Assembly: GCA_050252335.1 (NCBI GenBank)
Contig: JBFWLB010000031.1
Span: forward strand, 1-33,418
DNA length: 33,418 bases
Source of the DNA: Berkiella_A sp050252335
Lineage (GTDB): Bacteria > Pseudomonadota > Gammaproteobacteria > Berkiellales > Berkiellaceae
Direction of reading: 5' to 3'
This document shows positions 16,166 through 24,217 of the stretch, one piece after another. The notes under the pieces are model-generated. The model did no database searches and was not told the origin of the DNA. It was given only the letters and a program-made list of their open reading frames with translations. The first letter of the stretch is position 1. Each line of letters starts with the position of its first letter. The position numbers were made by a program, and so were the translations under genes.

Positions 16166-16852
16166 ATGACAGCATTATTTGTGACCGGCACTTCGACGGA
16201 TATTGGGAAGACATTTGTCATACAAAAGTTATTAAGCTTCGATAAAAAGCAGCTCAATCGCATGGATGCTATTAAACCACTGATTTCAGGGTGGCCAGAA
16301 GGCGAAGATATTACCCATACAGATACAGCCAAAATATTGCAAGCACAAGGCAAAGCCGTACACACCGAAAATATTCAAGCCATATCGCCTTGGCGTTATT
16401 ATAGTCCGGTTGCGCCTGATTTAGCGCAATTAAAAGAAAACCGTCCCATCCAGATGGATGCGTTACTGCATTTTTGTGAAGATGCGATCTTAAAGGCACA
16501 AAGGCAGAATAAAATATTATTGATTGAGGGCGTGGGTGGGGTGATGTCACCTATTAGTCAAACGCATACGGTATTGGATTGGATCATGACACACTCTCTT
16601 CCCGTAATAATGGTGACCGGTACTTATCTTGGTAGTATCACCCATCTTTTGACTGCCTTGCGTAGCTGTGAGGCTAGCAACGTATCCGTGAAGTGTATTG
16701 TTTTGAACGAATCTGAAAATAGCGGTGTATCTGTGCAAGATACAAAAGAGAGCATAGCGCGCTATACGCGCTTACCCATCCATATTTTAAGGCGTGAGAG
16801 CGCCTTGGCACAGCGTGATCTGTGTGCCCTCTATACGGTGATGCTTTCTTAA
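16166..16852 (+). CDS. bioD: BioD, dethiobiotin synthetase
   Basis: A 228-residue ATP-dependent enzyme that closes the ureido ring of DAPA to give dethiobiotin. The P-loop is FVTGTSTDIGKT (Lys15), close to the canonical GTDTEVGKT. DAIKPLISG carries the substrate-binding lysine region (KP), and LLIEGVGGVMSPI is the conserved switch containing the metal-binding Glu. It faces bioA divergently. Its stop overlaps the stop of the converging kinase gene by four bases inside a perfect 16-bp palindrome. No ribosome binding site is obvious ahead of the ATG. Confidence 0.93.
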   Translation: MTALFVTGTSTDIGKTFVIQKLLSFDKKQLNRMDAIKPLISGWPEGEDITHTDTAKILQAQGKAVHTENIQAISPWRYYSPVAPDLAQLKENRPIQMDALLHFCEDAILKAQRQNKILLIEGVGGVMSPISQTHTVLDWIMTHSLPVIMVTGTYLGSITHLLTALRSCEASNVSVKCIVLNESENSGVSVQDTKESIARYTRLPIHILRRESALAQRDLCALYTVMLS

Positions 16853-16858
16853 GAAAGC
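16843..16858. terminator. Palindromic bidirectional terminator candidate at convergent stops
   Basis: GCTTTCTTAAGAAAGC is a perfect 16-bp palindrome (6-bp stem, TTAA loop) followed by CTATTTTTCTT on the plus strand. The TAA stops of bioD (plus) and the kinase gene (minus) both lie in its centre. It probably ends bioD transcription; its strength is modest. Confidence 0.4.
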
Positions 16859-18018
16859 CTATTTTTCTTGAGCTTGGTTGCTATAGGTTGTGCATCATTG
16901 GCTGCAAGGTGCGTCGGATCACTGGTTATTGTTGTCGTCGCGCTCTGTAATTGATAATAAGGATTAAATCGCTTTTCTTCTGCCAGGTCGAAACTTTCTT
17001 GTTCTAAGACTTGAGCAGAACAGAAGCGTTTTCTAAAGTTTAGCCATTGACCGTTGTTTATATATTGGCTGAGTGTCTTTGCGCTTTTCTCTGTAAAATT
17101 GCTGCCATTAGGCATATGCAAGTTATTTAGTTTAAGATTGCCCACTCTTTCCAAGCCTATACGATTTTGAAAGGCAGTAGGCAAATAATCGAATTCTTGA
17201 GTCGTGATGGCGCGAACACTTTGATAGCCAGTGAGCAAAGCACTTAATAAGGTCTCATTTATTTTTGTTTCTTCTTCTAGGCAGAACATGCAAAGCGCAT
17301 TGGCGATATCATCGATGAAAGTGCCTTTCACGCATAGCTCAAAATCGAGTAAATAGGGTATATTCTCTGACATTAAAATATTGCCTGCATGAATATCTGC
17401 ATGTTTTAAGCCAGAAGGTAATTTAGAATTATCTTCAAACCAGAGTGTGGAGAATGCATAGCCAAATAAGGCTTTTAAATAAGAAAATTCACGTATGGGT
17501 TGTCGTAGTGAAAGGCCTCGACGTATCGATTGATAAATTTCACTTAAGAAAGATTTTATATCATTGGGTTGTGTTTTAAAGGCAGGAAATTCTTGTGTGG
17601 CTTGATGGAAGTTCGCAATTAAAGCACCAATCTGCTCTGCTTGTTTTTGATTAAGTTTTGTAGGGGATTGGCCTTCGATATATTGCATGAGAAGCACATG
17701 ATTCCCTCTAAAATTATTGAGATAAGCATAAGGCTCAGGAACAGATATTTTTTTTTCAAATAAGCATTTTTGTAAATAAAACAATTCTTCATGTGTTGCT
17801 GTAGCGCTGGGATCTAATTGTGTATCGCGATACCATTTGATAATAATAGAACCAACAGAAGTTTCTACTTTGTATACATCATTGAGTACACCGCCGGTTA
17901 GTCGTTTAGGGCGTGCCTTTATAATGAGATCAGCCTCAAAGATCGCATGTTGATTTTTTGCTTGATTAAATAAGGCAATAACATCGTTCTCGGTGAGTGT
18001 GCGGATTCCGGCTTGCAT
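16849..18018 (-). CDS. APH-superfamily small-molecule kinase (unknown substrate)
   Basis: A 389-residue protein with the aminoglycoside/choline/homoserine kinase fold. Seen are a glycine-rich N-lobe strand (LTGGVLNDVYKVE, about 40-52), the ATP-contact lysine in SIIIKWYRD (Lys61), the catalytic loop KHADIHAGNIL (Asp208, Asn213) and the metal motif LLDFE (Asp225). The C-terminal 80 residues are longer than in typical homoserine or choline kinases, and a Thr-rich tail ends the protein. The substrate cannot be read from sequence; drug resistance is not implied. It converges on bioD with overlapping stops and is divergent from the M48-like gene. Confidence 0.8.
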   Translation of the reverse strand: MQAGIRTLTENDVIALFNQAKNQHAIFEADLIIKARPKRLTGGVLNDVYKVETSVGSIIIKWYRDTQLDPSATATHEELFYLQKCLFEKKISVPEPYAYLNNFRGNHVLLMQYIEGQSPTKLNQKQAEQIGALIANFHQATQEFPAFKTQPNDIKSFLSEIYQSIRRGLSLRQPIREFSYLKALFGYAFSTLWFEDNSKLPSGLKHADIHAGNILMSENIPYLLDFELCVKGTFIDDIANALCMFCLEEETKINETLLSALLTGYQSVRAITTQEFDYLPTAFQNRIGLERVGNLKLNNLHMPNGSNFTEKSAKTLSQYINNGQWLNFRKRFCSAQVLEQESFDLAEEKRFNPYYQLQSATTTITSDPTHLAANDAQPIATKLKKNRLS

Positions 18019-18220
18019 GGATAGATGCTCGGCTAAAACAAGAGTGATTCACAATATAAAATATTTACTTGTCTTGAACAAGCTGGGTTCTATTACATAC
18101 ACGCATCATTATTGATGTTGAGTGGCATAAAATAGTTGAGTAACTAATATTGGTTTTATTGAAATCACTCTGGATTTTGTGGAAAGGGGGATAAAATATA
18201 GTTAGTTTTACAGTAAACAA

Positions 18221-18249
18221 TTGACACTGTGTTAGGGATCTTATAGCGT
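18221..18249 (+). promoter_or_regulatory. Candidate promoter of the M48-like gene
   Basis: A perfect -35 TTGACA at 18221-18226 is followed by TATAGC (15-base spacing) or TAGCGT (17-base spacing). Translation begins at 18284 after TAAGGG, eight bases before the ATG. The -10 is weak, so the promoter may need an activator. Confidence 0.4.
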
Positions 18250-18283
18250 ATGTCGCTTATTGCTACAAATTAAGGGTTTTTAG

Positions 18284-19711
18284 ATGCTTAAGCTCTCTTC
18301 TTTGAATTTTTCTTGGTTGGCAAGAATGAGTACGGGGCGTGCGCCAGTGCTCAAAGGACTGTTGCCACCGCTAGGGACATTATTTACGCTCTTAGCAACG
18401 GCTTTGGTTGTGAGTGGGGCTTGGTGGTTATGGATGGGAGCAACGGCAACAGCTGCACTTTTCTTGCCCTTTTATGCGAAAACCTTTTTTGCAATTTGTG
18501 GCCTTACCGTGCTTAACTTTGTTTTCTCACGAGAAATCCAAACGTTCATGTTCAGTACGCGTGAAGTGCGTGAAAACTTTATTTTTGATAAAGACAATCC
18601 AACCGATTTAAGAAAACTGGTTAATCATGTGCGTATGGAGCTAAATGCATATTTTAAGCAAAAATATGGCGACAAGCATGTAGATATGCCAATGCCAAGA
18701 CTCTTAACCTATACTGATCCGCATTTTGAAATAGAAACTGTTGAAGGTATGAATCCTTGGAACAGTGCTATTTTATTTTCTTCTGGTGTTTTTAACTCTC
18801 ATGAAACAGGTATGAATCAGCGTGATTTGGCTGCTTATATTGCTGCCCAAATGGCAAAAATTTATTTGCAACGTGGTAATTCAAATATCATCGTTAGAAT
18901 GAGTATGGATTTACTTTCAACGTTGGAAAATTTGAGAAACGCAAATTGGTTTACAAAAATGCTGAGCACGATCACTTGGCCACTTGAATTCCTCTTTATT
19001 TTTGAACGTTCTGTGCGTCGTTCACATGAATATGAAGCAGCGGGTGTGGTTGCAGGCATTGGTCGTGGTATGGATTATATCCATGCAATCGATCAGAAAG
19101 TATGTCCAACGCTTTACAAAAAGCCAACGACCAAAGAAATGAATGATGATAAAAAGAGCAAACAACGTGCACCGTATAATGGCGCTTTAAAAAGCATTAT
19201 TGGTCCTGTAGTGGATTGGGTTAAGACGCATTTGGAATTACCTGAAGATCACCGAGATTCAAACCTGTTTTGGGTAGCCTTGGGAGGTTTTGTCAGAGAA
19301 TTTGGTTTTCATATTCGAGAACTCAGCTCTAAGAATCCACGTGCAACACGCTTAAAAGAACATTTAAGAGATCTAACTGGCGAAGGTAGCGCGCAGACTC
19401 ATGCAGATGTTAAAAATCTACATGAGAGAGATAAAGTAAAAAATCAGGCTTTATACGATCAGATCCCTATTGCACATCGATATGATGTTATTGGGCCTGC
19501 TGGACGCGGTAAAGCGATATTAAAAGATAAACAAATCGCATTAAAGCCAAAAGTAACTAAAGTAGCAGAAGACAGTGATATTACGCATGTATCGCCAAGT
19601 GTTTTGCATCAGCATGGTGCGAGTAAAGCGAAAGAGACAGCTGCGAATGATTCGACCAACACAGATACGGCTACTAAATCTAACAAACGTCGAGGAACGC
19701 ATCGTAAATAA
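18284..19711 (+). CDS. Membrane protein resembling an M48 (HtpX-like) peptidase with lost zinc site
   Basis: A 475-residue protein. Two transmembrane helices (about 31-50 and 58-80) are followed by a domain laid out like M48 peptidases: the strand AILFSSGVFN, then the helix DLAAYIAAQMAKIYL where an active enzyme has ELxAVIAHExAHI. The HExxH residues are Ala188, Gln189 and Lys192, so both zinc histidines and the catalytic Glu are gone. The downstream ExxAD ligand motif appears as SHEYEAAG (Glu249 kept, Asp replaced by Ala). The reading frame is intact and the C-terminal 150 residues are basic and low-complexity. I infer a non-catalytic pseudoprotease; the family link rests on motif layout by eye. 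Confidence 0.6.
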   Translation: MLKLSSLNFSWLARMSTGRAPVLKGLLPPLGTLFTLLATALVVSGAWWLWMGATATAALFLPFYAKTFFAICGLTVLNFVFSREIQTFMFSTREVRENFIFDKDNPTDLRKLVNHVRMELNAYFKQKYGDKHVDMPMPRLLTYTDPHFEIETVEGMNPWNSAILFSSGVFNSHETGMNQRDLAAYIAAQMAKIYLQRGNSNIIVRMSMDLLSTLENLRNANWFTKMLSTITWPLEFLFIFERSVRRSHEYEAAGVVAGIGRGMDYIHAIDQKVCPTLYKKPTTKEMNDDKKSKQRAPYNGALKSIIGPVVDWVKTHLELPEDHRDSNLFWVALGGFVREFGFHIRELSSKNPRATRLKEHLRDLTGEGSAQTHADVKNLHERDKVKNQALYDQIPIAHRYDVIGPAGRGKAILKDKQIALKPKVTKVAEDSDITHVSPSVLHQHGASKAKETAANDSTNTDTATKSNKRRGTHRK

Positions 19712-19756
19712 GCAATTGAATGGTGCAGGGTGCTATGAGCACCCTCCCAGAATTGC
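19712..19756. terminator. Bidirectional terminator-like cruciform
   Basis: Starting directly after the stop of the M48-like gene: outer GCAATT...AATTGC encloses a perfect stem GGGTGCT-ATG-AGCACCC (19728-19744). It separates that gene from the converging hslR. There is no long T-run. Confidence 0.45.
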
Positions 19757-19772
19757 AGTAAAATCCTGCCTA

Positions 19773-20198
19773 CTATTCTTCACTTCCACGCTTTAATGCT
19801 TTGATAGCCTGCCGATCGTGTTTATTAGGTTTGCCATTGGGCACAGGGGCACTGAGCATCATCCATTTTTGTTTTTGATGCAATTCGAGCGCTTGTTGCT
19901 TACGTACTTCACTCTCAGGCGTTTCTTGATACAAGGATTGTGCAAGAGGCGCACTTTGTCTTAGCGCAGAGAGCGCCTTCACAGTAATAGACATTTCATA
20001 TAATGATGTTTCAATTGTAATATGAGCACCGACGCATACTATCCGTGATGGATTTGATTTTTGGTGTTCGTAGCGTATCCTGCCTTGTTGAATGGCTTTA
20101 ACAGCAAGAGCGCGTGTTTTATAGAAGCGTGCTGCCCAAAGCCATTTGTCCAAACGGACTTTTGGGGATTCGTTGAGAGAATGTGTTGCTTTACTCAT
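19773..20198 (-). CDS. hslR: Hsp15 (HslR), S4-domain heat-shock ribosome-rescue protein
   Basis: A 141-residue RNA-binding protein. The S4 domain (about 15-65) opens VRLDKWLWAARFYKTRALA, the classic Hsp15 start, and continues through AIQQGRIRYEHQKSNPSR. The C-terminal basic tail (NGKPNKHDRQAIKALKR) is also characteristic. Hsp15 binds free 50S subunits carrying peptidyl-tRNA after heat-induced abortive translation. Size matches the family. The recurrent 16-bp motif lies 62 bases upstream, in the gap shared with nudE. Confidence 0.92.
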   Translation of the reverse strand: MSKATHSLNESPKVRLDKWLWAARFYKTRALAVKAIQQGRIRYEHQKSNPSRIVCVGAHITIETSLYEMSITVKALSALRQSAPLAQSLYQETPESEVRKQQALELHQKQKWMMLSAPVPNGKPNKHDRQAIKALKRGSEE

Positions 20199-20259
20199 AT
20201 CGCTGGCATAGATTAAAGACTGGCTGAATCATACTATGCACGGTATTATGTGGGCAATC

Positions 20260-20275
20260 TATAGTCTTCGCACAT
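20260..20275 (-). promoter_or_regulatory. Recurrent 16-bp motif (copy B), between hslR and nudE
   Basis: Identical over all 16 bases to copy A (ATGTGCGAAGACTATA on the minus strand). It lies 62 bases before the hslR start on that strand and 21 bases before the nudE start on the other. Confidence 0.4.
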
Positions 20276-20295
20276 AACTTTTTAGGCACATTTTT

Positions 20296-20892
20296 ATGAA
20301 GAATGACTCTGAAGCAGTGAGACATGCTGTTGCGCATCAAGGCCCTAAAATTACAGGCATTCGTTCAGTTGCGCAGACACAGTTATTTAAAATTGAAGCA
20401 GTAAGCTTAGAATTTAGTAATGGTGAAAAGCGTGAGTTTGAAAGACTCAAAGAATGGGCACCTGGTGTTGTTTTGATGGTGCCAATGCAAGATAGCGAAA
20501 CATTGTTGCTTACTAAAGAGTATGCGGCCGGTGTAAATGAATATGCTCTTTCATTCCCTAAAGGACGTATTGAAGTAGGGGAAGACTGCTATCAGGCTGC
20601 CAATCGAGAGTTACAAGAAGAAATTAGTTTCAAATCAAATCGAATGACCTATATTCAAGCGATGACAACATCGCCTAATTATAATGCAACTTTGATGCAT
20701 GTTGTGCTCGCAGAGGATTTATCGCCCTCTTCATTGCAAGGCGATGAACCTGAGCCAATTACTGTTATACCTTGGTCGATACATGATATTTCTGGTTTAT
20801 TGGCCAGATCGGATTTCCATGAGGCACGTAGCATTGCTGCGTTATTCTTAGTAAAAGCACATCTTGAAAAGAGACATAGTCATAGCACATGA
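20296..20892 (+). CDS. nudE: NudE, NUDIX ADP-compound hydrolase
   Basis: A 198-residue NUDIX hydrolase of the NudE type, which splits ADP-ribose, Ap3A and NADH-like dinucleotides. The SVAQTQLFKIEAVSLEFSNG start, REYAxG-like KEYAAGVNEYALSFPKG and C-terminal DFHEARSIAALFLV follow NudE closely. The Nudix box is GRIEVGEDCYQAANRELQEE, continuing I-S-F: the usual Gly after REUXEEX is Ser, while all metal-binding glutamates are present. Its last four bases overlap the cysQ start (ATGA), so nudE and cysQ are translationally coupled, as in many gammaproteobacteria. Confidence 0.93.
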   Translation: MKNDSEAVRHAVAHQGPKITGIRSVAQTQLFKIEAVSLEFSNGEKREFERLKEWAPGVVLMVPMQDSETLLLTKEYAAGVNEYALSFPKGRIEVGEDCYQAANRELQEEISFKSNRMTYIQAMTTSPNYNATLMHVVLAEDLSPSSLQGDEPEPITVIPWSIHDISGLLARSDFHEARSIAALFLVKAHLEKRHSHST

Positions 20893-21704
20893 ATAATACC
20901 CTAGAAAAAATTGCACATGATGTTTATCAAATTGCTGTTGCTGCGGGTGAGGCAATATTGCCTTACTATGAAAAGGTAAAAGATCTAGAAGTACAATATA
21001 AAGAAGATGATTCGCCTTTAACAGCAGCAGATATGGCATCTCATGCAGTGATAGCGCGTCAGCTTGCACATTATGTAGTCTACGATAAAACAATTCCCAT
21101 ACTTTCCGAAGAGGGGGAAGCCCATTCTTTGGCAGAAAAACTGAGTTGGCAGAGCTACTGGTGTGTCGATCCCTTAGATGGTACGAAAGAATTTGTAAAA
21201 GGACATAGTGAGTTTACCGTTAATATTGCCTTGATAGAACAACATCAACCGATTGTGGGTGTGATCTATGCACCGGCTTTAAAGATAGGCTATATCGCTT
21301 GGAAAAAGGGAGGAGCCTATTGTTGTCATCCTGAAGGACGAGAAGCGATTCATGTTAAGACACCTGTCCAAGAACCGCTACATGTGATTGCCAGTCGACA
21401 TCATGGTGTTCCAAGGATAGAAGCTATATTGGATCAGCTGCCTGCCTATAATCTGGTGAGTAGAGGCAGCGCTCTGAAGTTTTGTGAAATTGCCAGGGGC
21501 AAGGCAGATTTATTCCTGCGCACTACTCAGACAGGTGAATGGGATAATGCAGCAGGGCAATGTATTGTCGAAGAGGCTGGAGGCGCTGTCTTCCATTTTG
21601 ATTTGTCACCTGTGCGTTATAATAATAGCTTGAGTTACAAAACCAACCCGATTGTTGTGGTTGGTGATACTACTTTTGCTTGGCAAAGTCTGCTCGCAGA
21701 ATAG
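20889..21704 (+). CDS. cysQ: CysQ, 3'(2'),5'-bisphosphate nucleotidase
   Basis: A 271-residue Mg-dependent, lithium-sensitive phosphatase of the inositol monophosphatase superfamily. It removes the 3'-phosphate from PAP, a by-product of sulfate assimilation and of 4'-phosphopantetheine transfer. The metal site is visible as LSEEGE (Glu), VDPLDGTKEFVKG (DPLDGT motif) and GEWDNAAGQCIVEEAGG near the C-terminus. Length is typical. It overlaps nudE by four bases. No sulfate-assimilation genes are nearby, so PAP turnover from carrier-protein activation is a likely role. Confidence 0.95.
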   Translation: MNNTLEKIAHDVYQIAVAAGEAILPYYEKVKDLEVQYKEDDSPLTAADMASHAVIARQLAHYVVYDKTIPILSEEGEAHSLAEKLSWQSYWCVDPLDGTKEFVKGHSEFTVNIALIEQHQPIVGVIYAPALKIGYIAWKKGGAYCCHPEGREAIHVKTPVQEPLHVIASRHHGVPRIEAILDQLPAYNLVSRGSALKFCEIARGKADLFLRTTQTGEWDNAAGQCIVEEAGGAVFHFDLSPVRYNNSLSYKTNPIVVVGDTTFAWQSLLAE

Positions 21705-22201
21705 TGAATTTTATCCGTTTATATATAGATCCCAGTCGTATTTCGCCTGTTTTTTTGTAAGCATTTGTCCATTAAGGTATGCAGAAAAATAGAAAAATTA
21801 GTTTTATAACTTGTGGATAACTTTGTGGATAGAAAGTTATTAGCTTTTTAACTTAAGTATTTAGCTTTTCAGATAAAATTCAGATTAGACTATTAAAATT
21901 GTAAAAATATTATAAATATCATTCTGTTGCGTTCATTCAAGGTGAGTGGCTACACTAGATTAGCCGGCAAAATAAATGTGCTGTTTAACTAAAATGACTG
22001 TGTACAACTTATTAAAAATGGAAAAGTAATTTGTCAATTGCAGAAAAACACAAAATTGTATTTTTTTGAATGTGCACGTTCTTTGCATTTACTTTGTATT
22101 TAATAAAAATCAAGGCTGAAGAGGCATAAAAACATAAAAATTTTATTGTGCTATACAGGCAATGCTGAACGAAGAGGTGTTATTTTTAAGGCAGGGGAAG
22201 C
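21705..22201. other. AT-rich convergent intergenic region with DnaA-box-like repeats
   Basis: About 500 bases, strongly AT-rich, between the convergent cysQ and ankyrin genes. I see no coding frame and no strong terminator. It holds TGTGGATAA at 21812-21820, a perfect DnaA box on the minus strand, and TGTGGATAG at 21824-21832, one mismatch, offset by 12 bases. Weaker relatives are TTATCCGTT (21711) and TTGTCCATT (21766). Otherwise it is A/T tracts. Confidence 0.45.
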
Positions 22202-22924
22202 TTATTTTGGAGGGGCGGCCATCGCTCTGTTTAGAATAGCTTTAATGGTATGAAATTCTCGTTCCGTTGCTATCGTTAGACCTGTCTTAGCTTGAATATT
22301 CTTTGCAAAGAGTCTACAGCCTTTAGCAATTAAGCTTTGAACTTCTTCTTCTAAGCCGTAATAGCAGGCCCAGTGCAACAAAGAGTTTTTCTGGCTATCA
22401 AAGGCAATGTGCTGTGGATCATAGTATTTTACGCCCAATGCAATCAGAGATTTATGCAAGGCTTCAGGCAAATAGCTGTCTTGCTCCCAAAAACATCCTC
22501 TTGAGTTATTTTTAAGTAGCAATTCGTATAGCTCTAAAGGATGTTCTTGGTTTAAGGCATTAATGTCACATAAAGGCGTTTTCTTGTAAGTATTGATGAT
22601 GTGTGGATTTGCGTGATTATCTAGCAACAACTGAACTGTCGCTAGATCACCATTTTGTGCTGCATAATGGAGTGGTGTATTACCATTATCGTCTTGAGCA
22701 TTAGGCTCTGCACCTTTGCTAAGCATCACTGCAATCCATTTAGGATCGACTTCACATTCTATGGCACGGTGTAATGGTGTGCGTTGATATTCATCTTTGA
22801 TTTTTAGCTTGTCTACAATTTCATCAATTGTCTTGATTCGCATGGCAGCTAGAAAATTTTGATTCCCTTCTGTTCTGTTTATGATTTTCTTTTCGGTATT
22901 GCTGCTTTTCTTTTTGCCAAACAT
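22202..22924 (-). CDS. Ankyrin-repeat protein
   Basis: A 240-residue protein with a basic N-terminus (MFGKKKSSNTEKK) and about four ankyrin repeats: 47-78 (QRTPLHRAIE), 80-112 (GNTPLHYAAQNGDLATVQLLL), a degenerate one at 113-145 (KKTPLCDINA) and 178-210 (NSLLHWACYYGLEEEVQSLI). No signal peptide or membrane segment. Ankyrin repeats bind proteins; such genes are frequent among exported effectors of intracellular bacteria, but nothing in the sequence proves export. It starts six bases after the RMD1-like gene, so the two are one transcription unit. Confidence 0.85.
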   Translation of the reverse strand: MFGKKKSSNTEKKIINRTEGNQNFLAAMRIKTIDEIVDKLKIKDEYQRTPLHRAIECEVDPKWIAVMLSKGAEPNAQDDNGNTPLHYAAQNGDLATVQLLLDNHANPHIINTYKKTPLCDINALNQEHPLELYELLLKNNSRGCFWEQDSYLPEALHKSLIALGVKYYDPQHIAFDSQKNSLLHWACYYGLEEEVQSLIAKGCRLFAKNIQAKTGLTIATEREFHTIKAILNRAMAAPPK

Positions 22925-22930
22925 ACTATT

Positions 22931-23791
22931 CTATCCGTGTAACATTGGTTTAAAGAACAACTCATAGAGTTGTAATACGATTTCAATCGCGATTAAGATG
23001 ATAATATACCATTCTAAGCGGTTGCTATGGCTATGTTCCAGCACGCCCAGCGAGGTCTCTGCTGTTTTTGCGATGAGATTGATTTTCTGATTAATAATTT
23101 CTTGTCGCTCTTTAAGCTCTAAATCGTCAAACATTTGTTGGTATAGAGGCTCGAGATGTGGTTGTTCCCATAAGAGCGTAGGTTTTTCTGCCACTTCGAT
23201 TTTGCCGATCATTTCTTGAGAGACAAGGAGTGTTGCCCCAATATGTTGTAACAATTCTTTTGCGGTATGTCCCAGCTTACCTTTTTCTGATAAACGTTTG
23301 GCAATCGGTTCTACTTTGATAAACAAAGAGCTAATGCTATTTTCTTGATAGTCTAAGGTAACACTCTTTGAAAGTGCGTTACCAATAATCTCTAATCGTT
23401 GCTTGGTTACCTTCTGAATAAACACTTTGCCTTCTTTTATGCCTTCATTGTGTGAGGGCACAATTTGTACAGAAAACCGTTCAGTTTCAGGTTTGGTGAA
23501 TAGATTAGTTGTAAAGGGCTGACACAGCGCAATCAATTGTGCGGTTTCAGAAACGGTGGCATTAAAAAACATAATTGCGCCATAGCGGTAAATGAGCGCA
23601 ATACCGTTGTGGCTTAACTTTGTCATCACAGAGTCAGAACGCCCTAATGGCACGTTTGTTAAGGCTCTTAAATCGATTTGTGTGCCGATAAGAACGGCAT
23701 TTGCTTCACAGGATCCCAGGCTTGCAAAATAGGTGGCAAGCTCCTCTGGGACAGAGTGCATCATAGTTAGGTGATTTTCTTCTGTTGGCAT
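22931..23791 (-). CDS. RMD1/DUF155-family membrane protein
   Basis: A 286-residue protein resembling the RMD1/RMND1 (DUF155) family, known from yeast and mitochondrial inner-membrane proteins and from bacteria. Recognisable are LIYRYGAIMFFNATVSE near residue 65-85, the LLVSQEMIGKIEVAEKPTLLWEQPHLEPLY block (described by its ends) at about 190-220, and a single C-terminal transmembrane helix (WYIIILIAIEIVLQLYELFF) with a short tail. The ATG at 23791 is chosen over the TTG at 23800, which has no better ribosome binding site. In bacteria the molecular role is unknown. It is followed within six bases by the ankyrin gene. Confidence 0.8.
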   Translation of the reverse strand: MPTEENHLTMMHSVPEELATYFASLGSCEANAVLIGTQIDLRALTNVPLGRSDSVMTKLSHNGIALIYRYGAIMFFNATVSETAQLIALCQPFTTNLFTKPETERFSVQIVPSHNEGIKEGKVFIQKVTKQRLEIIGNALSKSVTLDYQENSISSLFIKVEPIAKRLSEKGKLGHTAKELLQHIGATLLVSQEMIGKIEVAEKPTLLWEQPHLEPLYQQMFDDLELKERQEIINQKINLIAKTAETSLGVLEHSHSNRLEWYIIILIAIEIVLQLYELFFKPMLHG

Positions 23792-23901
23792 ATCGTTCAA
23801 ATATTAAGGCAAATATCAAGGAGCTAGGCTTTATTGTAGCCTAAAAATGGGATTTGATCAGTCAATTCAGTTTTGATTGTATTACAAATCTAGGAGTTAG
23901 C

Positions 23902-23977
<76 letters not shown>

Positions 23978-24151
23978 GCGCTAGGTGTGTAATTAAAAGG
24001 GAATGTGAGCTTGTAGTCAAGTATCTTTAGAAAACAATCATAAGTTGAAAACTAAAACTCTCAGGACAGCCAAGATAAAAATCTGATAAAAGTTGTTATT
24101 TATGTGTTTTTCTCAGGAAATACAGTTATAAATACACAGTGATAGCATTGA

Positions 24152-24180
24152 TTGATGAATTTGATCTGCTGACATATAAT
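24152..24180 (+). promoter_or_regulatory. Strong sigma-70-type promoter
   Basis: TTGATG at 24152-24157 and a perfect TATAAT at 24175-24180, spaced 17 bases, stand 37 bases before the following start codon, which has AAGGTG as ribosome binding site. This is one of the clearest promoters in the window and supports the small unknown gene downstream being expressed. Confidence 0.65.
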
Positions 24181-24217
24181 GCGCAAGTATTTTTAGTTGG
24201 ATAAATAAGGTGATTAG

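Noticed and set aside
21705..22201. Chromosomal origin oriC
   Set aside because: Only one perfect DnaA box and one near match, flanking genes are convergent, and no origin-linked genes are nearby. Kept as a DnaA-site finding only.
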